This document shows positions 59,375-64,000 of a stretch of 64,000 bases of DNA, one piece after another. Made by a program: the position numbers and the translations under genes. The stretch comes from Mogibacterium sp. GTDB lineage: Bacteria; Bacillota; Clostridia; Peptostreptococcales; Anaerovoracaceae. How positions within the stretch are numbered: position 1 is the first letter of the stretch; each line of letters starts with the position of its first letter. The notes beneath the pieces were generated by a model. That model was not told the DNA's origin, did no database searches, and was given only the letters and a program-made list of their open reading frames with translations. The stretch covers positions 62,001 to 126,000 of the forward strand of contig JAFRDH010000016.1 of the NCBI GenBank assembly GCA_017403955.1. The letters are read 5' to 3'.

Positions 59375-60085
59375 TCAGTGCGAGATCATATATCTGGTAA
59401 TAGCAGCACAGTGGATAGCTGCAGCCTGTTCGAAATCTGAATAGACCATTTCCGCAGATCCGTCCGCCTTATCTGAGATAGCTCGAATGATCACAAACGG
59501 AATATCATTCTGGCAGCATATCTGAGCGATAGCACCACCTTCCATCTCACAGCATAGACCGCCGAATTCAGCCGAAATCGCTTCCTTCTGCTTATCTGAT
59601 GATATGAATTGATCTCCGGTGCATACACGGCCTTCGAAAACATGTACTTCAGGTGCGCACACTCTTACCGCATTCACTGCTCTTTTGCGTAATTCTTCAT
59701 CTGCAGGTAATGATGGTGAATCATAACCGTCCAGTTGTCCCGGTGCATAACCGACCGGAGAGATATCAAAATCATGCTGCACTGCGTCTGTTGATACAAC
59801 GATATCTCCGATGTCGATAGATGCGTCCAGTGAACCGGCAACACCAGTATTGATAATACAGTCAGCGCCGAATACATTGATGAGGATCTGTGTGCAGGCT
59901 CCGGCATTTACTTTTCCGATCCCTGACTTAACGATAATAACATTCTCGCCATCCAGAATGCCCTCGCAAAAATCCATCCCCGCAATGGAAATCGTCTTTG
60001 CGTTTATGAGTTCCCTTTTCAGAGAATCTACTTCTTCATTCATTGCGCCTATTATTCCGGTCTTGACAGGCAGCTTTTCACTCAT
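59375..60085 (-). CDS. mtnN: 5'-Methylthioadenosine/S-adenosylhomocysteine nucleosidase
   Basis: 236 residues from the ATG after GGAGGA. Phosphorylase-like fold with TGIIGAMNEEVDSLK, VSTDAVQHDFD, GDQFISS and CCEMEGGAIAQICCQND (purine and ribose site: M-E-G with conserved Glu and later SDKADG). It cleaves MTA and SAH to recycle methionine and clear inhibitors of methyltransfer. It is cotranscribed with the lipase-like gene upstream (gap of 27 bases). Secure. Confidence 0.95.
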   Translation of the reverse strand: MSEKLPVKTGIIGAMNEEVDSLKRELINAKTISIAGMDFCEGILDGENVIIVKSGIGKVNAGACTQILINVFGADCIINTGVAGSLDASIDIGDIVVSTDAVQHDFDISPVGYAPGQLDGYDSPSLPADEELRKRAVNAVRVCAPEVHVFEGRVCTGDQFISSDKQKEAISAEFGGLCCEMEGGAIAQICCQNDIPFVIIRAISDKADGSAEMVYSDFEQAAAIHCAAITRYMISH

Positions 60086-60112
60086 TAAATCATCCTCCAT
60101 AATCGAATCGTA

Positions 60113-62683
60113 TTACGATTCTGCAGCAGGCATAGCTGCTGTTTCAGATTCAGAAGCATATTCCGGAACAAGGGTCGGCAGAGAGAATCCGCTTCCCGTG
60201 CTGGCCAATATGCAAACAGCGATATAATGCAGCGCAGCGGAAACAAAATGCAGTAAGAAATTATTCCCCGTTGCAGTATTGATAATGATCATAATTCCGG
60301 CAACGACCAAAAGGAATGAACCTCGTGATATTCTCGCGGAATGAGTAAAGGATGTTACAAGCAGAGCTGCTCCGCAGATGACATATGCATATGCGGCATA
60401 AGCCATATAGCCGAAATCACCTTTAAACCTCATCATTAATAATATCCCGGCTGCGGACAAAAGAATCCATACAAGTGTCCGGAACCAACCCGGGCGATCT
60501 GCTTTTGCGTAGTTATAACAAAGCAAGATATAAGCTGCGATATACAGAATCGCTCCTACAAGAATAGATGTCGTCATCATGACATCCGCTCCGGTCAGCA
60601 GGAGCACTGCAAATATTATGATCTTATGGAAACGATTCTTTATTCTCCTGTATCCGTAGAATGCGATGATCAAAGCAAAGAATCCTATCAACACCTTGAA
60701 AATGTTGACCACTGTATGTGATGGCTCATACAATGCGGTGATGAATTCTTTTGTCAAAAATAGCTGCTGGATCAGGAAGACGCAGATGATCGGCAGCGGC
60801 CGGAATCGGTAATCTGCCGGAATATACCCGTGATCGCGTTTATACTTGTGACGGATCCACATAGGCAAAACCGTGAGCAGGAACACAATAGTTGTGATCA
60901 GCAGGATCCCAGCCATAAGTATCACGAGGACAAGATCTCTCCATGATACATTATCCGGATAACTGTAGGCATTAAGCAAAAGATCGATACTTGTAATATC
61001 TTTTTCTGTCTGCAGTTCCATAGAAGTTACGAAATCGCCATCAGGGATCAGACTTCTTCCGGACTCATTATAGCCGATACGCATAACGTCACCGGCCTTC
61101 ATTTCGCTGGAATATTTCATGGTTTCGTCCGGTGCATGCAGTCCGATCTGGAATATTGCATCAAGGGCCTCGACTTTCTGATCAATATTTGAACAAATGG
61201 CCACTTCGTATTCCCGGTCCCCCGGAACCAGCACAGATAGTTTTTTATCCCGCATGCTCATATAACGATAATCTTCGACATCTATGGTCCCGAACTCCAT
61301 TGTTTCCAGTAATTCACCTTCTCTATACAGTGAGACTGTTGTATCGCCATCGATATACAGGATCGCATAATCAGAATAATCAGTATATAAGTCGGCAGGA
61401 TCATCTACGGAATAGACCCAAGAGATATAAAACTCCGGAGTATGCGTCTGCATGACATTTGATCCTACAGACGCTTTTTCATTAAACCGTCTGAAAGAAT
61501 TATCGAAGCTCAGGTAGTCAAAAATGAGATGTGTGATCTGATTCATCATGATATTCGCTTCGACACGATTATCATCATTGACAAGGAGCGGATCATCTGA
61601 CATTTGCAGCATACGGTTCAGAACACTGATAGCATCATGTTTTTCCCAAAGCGCAATGAGATGTTTTTGCAGACTTGCACTATAAGTTTCAACATCCGGG
61701 CAAAGATTCAGCAGGCAGTCCATCAGGACCCGCATCTGGCTGTTCATATCCGGATTAGCCCAATAATTGATTCCTGTGATCTCTTTATAGATCTTATCTG
61801 CTTCCTTTCGTTTATCCCAGAAGTCAGAATCTGTTTCCATCGTCGGTGTGAAGTAAGTGACACCATATCTGGAATATCCCCAGTCTGCAAATGGAACACT
61901 TGTGACCGGATCCATTTTTCCGCAGATATTAAAAATATTCTCGTATAATTTCGGTTCGGTTTCGCGAACAGTCATAGGTGTAGCGAATGTATAGGCAAAT
62001 ACATCTTCCTGAGATAAAGTATAAGAATCCGACAGAAGTGATGCAGTAATATTAGATACTGCCGCTGCTCTGGAAAAACCGGAAACCCATAACTTGATCC
62101 TTCCCCTCAGATGGTTCTCCGAAATGTAACCAAATACACGGTCATAGACAAGATGAGCCGCACTGTAGAATCCTTCCGGATTCTTTCCTGTTCCGACGGT
62201 AAGATTTGATTCCCACTCGTCCATATATCCCTGGCCGCAGATACCTATAGCAATAAGCTGGAATGAATCGTCTCCGTCACTTATTTTCTGATGTCCCATT
62301 ACCGTAGAAACGGTATACATACTCGGGTCCTTGTCATAGTCGTCACTGCGAAGATCCTGAAAGCCTGCCTGATCCAGGAAGGACCGCACATTATAATCCT
62401 GCGATTTCTTTTCTTCAGCGATTTTCTTGCTCGGACGGAATGCGGAAGTGGCAAGCCCCAGAGATAACTTCGCCAGATTATGATTGTAAATACGCGCATC
62501 ATTCCTGAACCATGCACTGTTATAAGGAACGTTCAGGGTATGGTCTTCCTGCGTTGTCGTCACGTAATATGTATCAACAAGAGTTTTTGTTTCGCCATCT
62601 CCTGTTTCTGCGTGTACCGGGGTCACCTGAGTCAGTAATAGTATTAATGAAAAAAACCAAACAATAATTCTTCTCATCTTCAT
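60113..62683 (-). CDS. Lipase-like alpha/beta hydrolase with C-terminal TM domain
   Basis: 856 residues from the ATG. N-terminal signal peptide; exported hydrolase-like part (about 60-430) with a nucleophile-elbow motif, VSGFSRAAAVSN (G-x-S-x-A), and a DPVTSVPFADWGYSR (possible catalytic Asp/His region); a beta-rich middle (YIDGDTTVSLYREGE and ESGRSLIPDGDF); then eight or so hydrophobic helices (about 620-840). The lipase resemblance is at the elbow motif only. Possible role: envelope lipid or peptide processing. It follows PhzF and precedes mtnN on the same strand. Confidence 0.65.
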   Translation of the reverse strand: MKMRRIIVWFFSLILLLTQVTPVHAETGDGETKTLVDTYYVTTTQEDHTLNVPYNSAWFRNDARIYNHNLAKLSLGLATSAFRPSKKIAEEKKSQDYNVRSFLDQAGFQDLRSDDYDKDPSMYTVSTVMGHQKISDGDDSFQLIAIGICGQGYMDEWESNLTVGTGKNPEGFYSAAHLVYDRVFGYISENHLRGRIKLWVSGFSRAAAVSNITASLLSDSYTLSQEDVFAYTFATPMTVRETEPKLYENIFNICGKMDPVTSVPFADWGYSRYGVTYFTPTMETDSDFWDKRKEADKIYKEITGINYWANPDMNSQMRVLMDCLLNLCPDVETYSASLQKHLIALWEKHDAISVLNRMLQMSDDPLLVNDDNRVEANIMMNQITHLIFDYLSFDNSFRRFNEKASVGSNVMQTHTPEFYISWVYSVDDPADLYTDYSDYAILYIDGDTTVSLYREGELLETMEFGTIDVEDYRYMSMRDKKLSVLVPGDREYEVAICSNIDQKVEALDAIFQIGLHAPDETMKYSSEMKAGDVMRIGYNESGRSLIPDGDFVTSMELQTEKDITSIDLLLNAYSYPDNVSWRDLVLVILMAGILLITTIVFLLTVLPMWIRHKYKRDHGYIPADYRFRPLPIICVFLIQQLFLTKEFITALYEPSHTVVNIFKVLIGFFALIIAFYGYRRIKNRFHKIIIFAVLLLTGADVMMTTSILVGAILYIAAYILLCYNYAKADRPGWFRTLVWILLSAAGILLMMRFKGDFGYMAYAAYAYVICGAALLVTSFTHSARISRGSFLLVVAGIMIIINTATGNNFLLHFVSAALHYIAVCILASTGSGFSLPTLVPEYASESETAAMPAAES

Positions 62684-62706
62684 CGCTATCAACCTTGTTT
62701 TATGTC

Positions 62707-63489
62707 TCAAAATAAGTCTACAAACAATTCATCAATAGAGTAAAGTGCGGCTTTTCCGGCGAGAAAAATCTTACTTCCCTCTCTCCTGCAGTAAAGCGTT
62801 CCGCCACGTTTTGATGCCTGATATGCAATGAGTTCATCTTTACCGAGTAAATCAGCCCAATATGGAATGATGTGACAGTGGCCCGAGCCACAGACAGGAT
62901 CTTCCGGTATCGCGAGCTTTGGTGCAAAACTGCGGGATACACAATCTGCTTCCTTGCCTTTTGCGGTAACATGCACCAGCAGCCCATCGATTTGTTTTAT
63001 TTTTTCAAGATTGGGTATTAACTCCCTCACCTTTTTCTCGTCATCCAGAACACATAGCAGATCACGAGCCATATAGGCTTCTATTGGTCGTACTCCAATC
63101 GCTTCAGTCATTGCGTCAGTGACTTCCACCGGTTCAAGATCATATGCCGGGAACTCCATCTCAAGCAAATCACCATTCTTTGTAACGATCAGATCACCGG
63201 AAAGTGTGGTAAACACAAGTTTTTGCACATCTTTTTCGAAAAACCGGAAAAGAACATAAGCAGTCCCCAGCGTTGCATGCCCGCAGAGATCGATCTCTCC
63301 TCCCGGAGTAAACCAGCGGAGATGCCATTTCTCCCCTTCCTTTACAGTGAAAGCGGTCTCAGAGAAATTGTTCTCTCTGGTGATATTCAGCATCAATTCT
63401 TCGTCAGGCCAATGATCAAGAACACATACCGCTGCCTGATTGCCATGAAATACAGAATCAGTAAATGCATCGACTACATATTGCTTCAT
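62707..63489 (-). CDS. PhzF-family isomerase-like protein
   Basis: 260 residues. PhzF core: VVDAFTDSVFHGNQAAVC, ENNFSETAFTV (catalytic Glu region), GEIDLCGHATLGTAYV, and IPEDPVCGSGHCHIIPYW (DPVCGSGH). Members include PhzF and yeast YHI9-like proteins; most have unknown substrates. No phenazine gene is nearby, so phenazine synthesis is not indicated. It lies between a fibronectin-III-type gene and the lipase-like gene. Confidence 0.92.
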   Translation of the reverse strand: MKQYVVDAFTDSVFHGNQAAVCVLDHWPDEELMLNITRENNFSETAFTVKEGEKWHLRWFTPGGEIDLCGHATLGTAYVLFRFFEKDVQKLVFTTLSGDLIVTKNGDLLEMEFPAYDLEPVEVTDAMTEAIGVRPIEAYMARDLLCVLDDEKKVRELIPNLEKIKQIDGLLVHVTAKGKEADCVSRSFAPKLAIPEDPVCGSGHCHIIPYWADLLGKDELIAYQASKRGGTLYCRREGSKIFLAGKAALYSIDELFVDLF

Positions 63490-63506
63490 GAAATATCTTT
63501 ACCCCT

Positions 63507-64000
63507 TTATTTCACTTTGATTTTCTTAGCCTTTGACCATGTTGAATACAGGTTTTCCTCTAAAGATGGCGCATATTTAAACGTTCTTATGCGAACATAG
63601 TATTTCTTCTTTGATTTCAGTTTCTTTATTTTGATAGATGATATCGAATTCTTCTTCACCGTAACAGTCTTCCTGCCCTTAGTGAATGTACTGTTAAGAG
63701 CATACTGGATCTGATAGCCTCCGACCTGTGCTGTCTTCTTTGTCCATGTTACAGTCATTGACTTCTTTGCAGCCTTGACTTTCTTGATTGTTGTAGGCTG
63801 AGGATAGATCCGGAAGGTTCCCACACCTTCTATTGATTCCATGCCATAATCTCCCAGACCATCTACGAAAAAACAGTATTCATCGACATTTCGCGGCACA
63901 TCGTCATCACCAGTTACAGAGGCTTCATAGTCGACCCCGTTCTTAAGAACTTTGCCGAAAGAATCAATCACTTTGAGGACCGGTTTTTGTACTTTTCCAT
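63507..64000 (-). CDS. Fibronectin-III-type surface protein, 5' truncated by window edge
   Basis: About 164 C-terminal residues are visible, and the frame stays open to the window edge, so the start is outside. It has a KPVLKVIDSFGKVLKNGVDYEASV-type block (shown as KPVLKVIDSFGKVLKNG then VDYEASV), then a fibronectin-III module with KSMTVTWTKK, GGYQIQYALNSTFTKG and YYVRIRTFKYA, then a Lys-rich end. This architecture is common in Clostridia extracellular proteins of unknown partners. Confidence 0.75.
   Translation of the reverse strand, partial: GKVQKPVLKVIDSFGKVLKNGVDYEASVTGDDDVPRNVDEYCFFVDGLGDYGMESIEGVGTFRIYPQPTTIKKVKAAKKSMTVTWTKKTAQVGGYQIQYALNSTFTKGRKTVTVKKNSISSIKIKKLKSKKKYYVRIRTFKYAPSLEENLYSTWSKAKKIKVK

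Noticed and set aside
62707-63489. Phenazine biosynthesis
   Set aside because: Only a PhzF-family gene is present; none of phzA-E or G is nearby, and the family is widespread without phenazine.

Overview
The window reads as a chromosomal segment of a low-to-moderate GC Gram-positive anaerobe of the class Clostridia. Support: Firmicutes gene orders (alaS-ireB-ruvX; rplU-rpmA-obg; rpmB-asp23-recG-rsmD-coaD), LexA boxes of the CGAAC-N4-GTTCG type at recA and at a small LysM gene, strong AGGAGG ribosome sites, a glycyl radical enzyme with its radical-SAM activase, ferredoxin-type clusters, and a Spo0A-type DNA-binding domain. I cannot name a genus. No rRNA operon, CRISPR array, prophage or complete insertion sequence was seen. 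Most genes lie on the minus strand.

Layout. 1-1.5 kb: end of a VTT membrane protein gene, a YbaK/EbsC deacylase, and an SOS-controlled YneA-like division inhibitor. 1.5-2.6 kb: an unusual non-coding stretch with an 18-bp minisatellite (possibly a tiny Asn/Ala/Val-rich peptide gene), four copies of a bipartite 43-bp element, and hairpins. 2.6-9.3 kb: metallophosphoesterase, a membrane SpoIIE/RsbU phosphatase fused to an anti-sigma-type ATPase domain, several uncharacterised membrane proteins, an XRE regulator and a 3D-domain protein. 9.4-16 kb: an accessory metabolic cluster (PfkB kinase, DUF1097, LVIVD beta-propeller, EthD-like protein, flavodoxin-type reductase with zinc ribbon, DUF2798-like membrane protein, LysR) with terminators between its segments.

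16-38 kb is the core: ruvX, ireB, alaS, a DUF896 protein, an orphan Spo0A DNA-binding domain, comEA, obg, rpmA, rplU, recA, cinA, pgsA, rimO, ftsK, rpmF, tRNA-Pro, tmcAL, a coiled-coil protein, coaD, rsmD, recG, asp23 and rpmB. Some details depart from the usual: L27 has no N-terminal extension and no prp gene sits beside it; L21 carries a C-terminal helical extension; the DAK kinase gene usual between asp23 and recG is absent.

38-50 kb: a membrane-anchored degenerate M20/PepD-like protein, a large class A penicillin-binding protein, a neurotransmitter:sodium-symporter family transporter, and a minus-strand operon of aspartokinase, glycyl radical enzyme and activase. 50-64 kb: a secreted lysine-rich protein, then a probable long operon (ABC ATPase, permease, XRE-AbrB regulator, VOC protein, Fe-S aldo-keto reductase, TlpA-like lipoprotein, endonuclease V, double-TIR/Sel1/zinc-ribbon protein), then a phosphatase and M20 amidohydrolase pair, MTA/SAH nucleosidase, a lipase-like membrane protein, PhzF and the end of a fibronectin-III-type protein.

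The best candidates for undescribed biology are the 9.4-15 kb metabolic cluster, the double-TIR protein, the glycyl radical enzyme lacking the usual active-site glutamate, and the four-copy bipartite DNA element.
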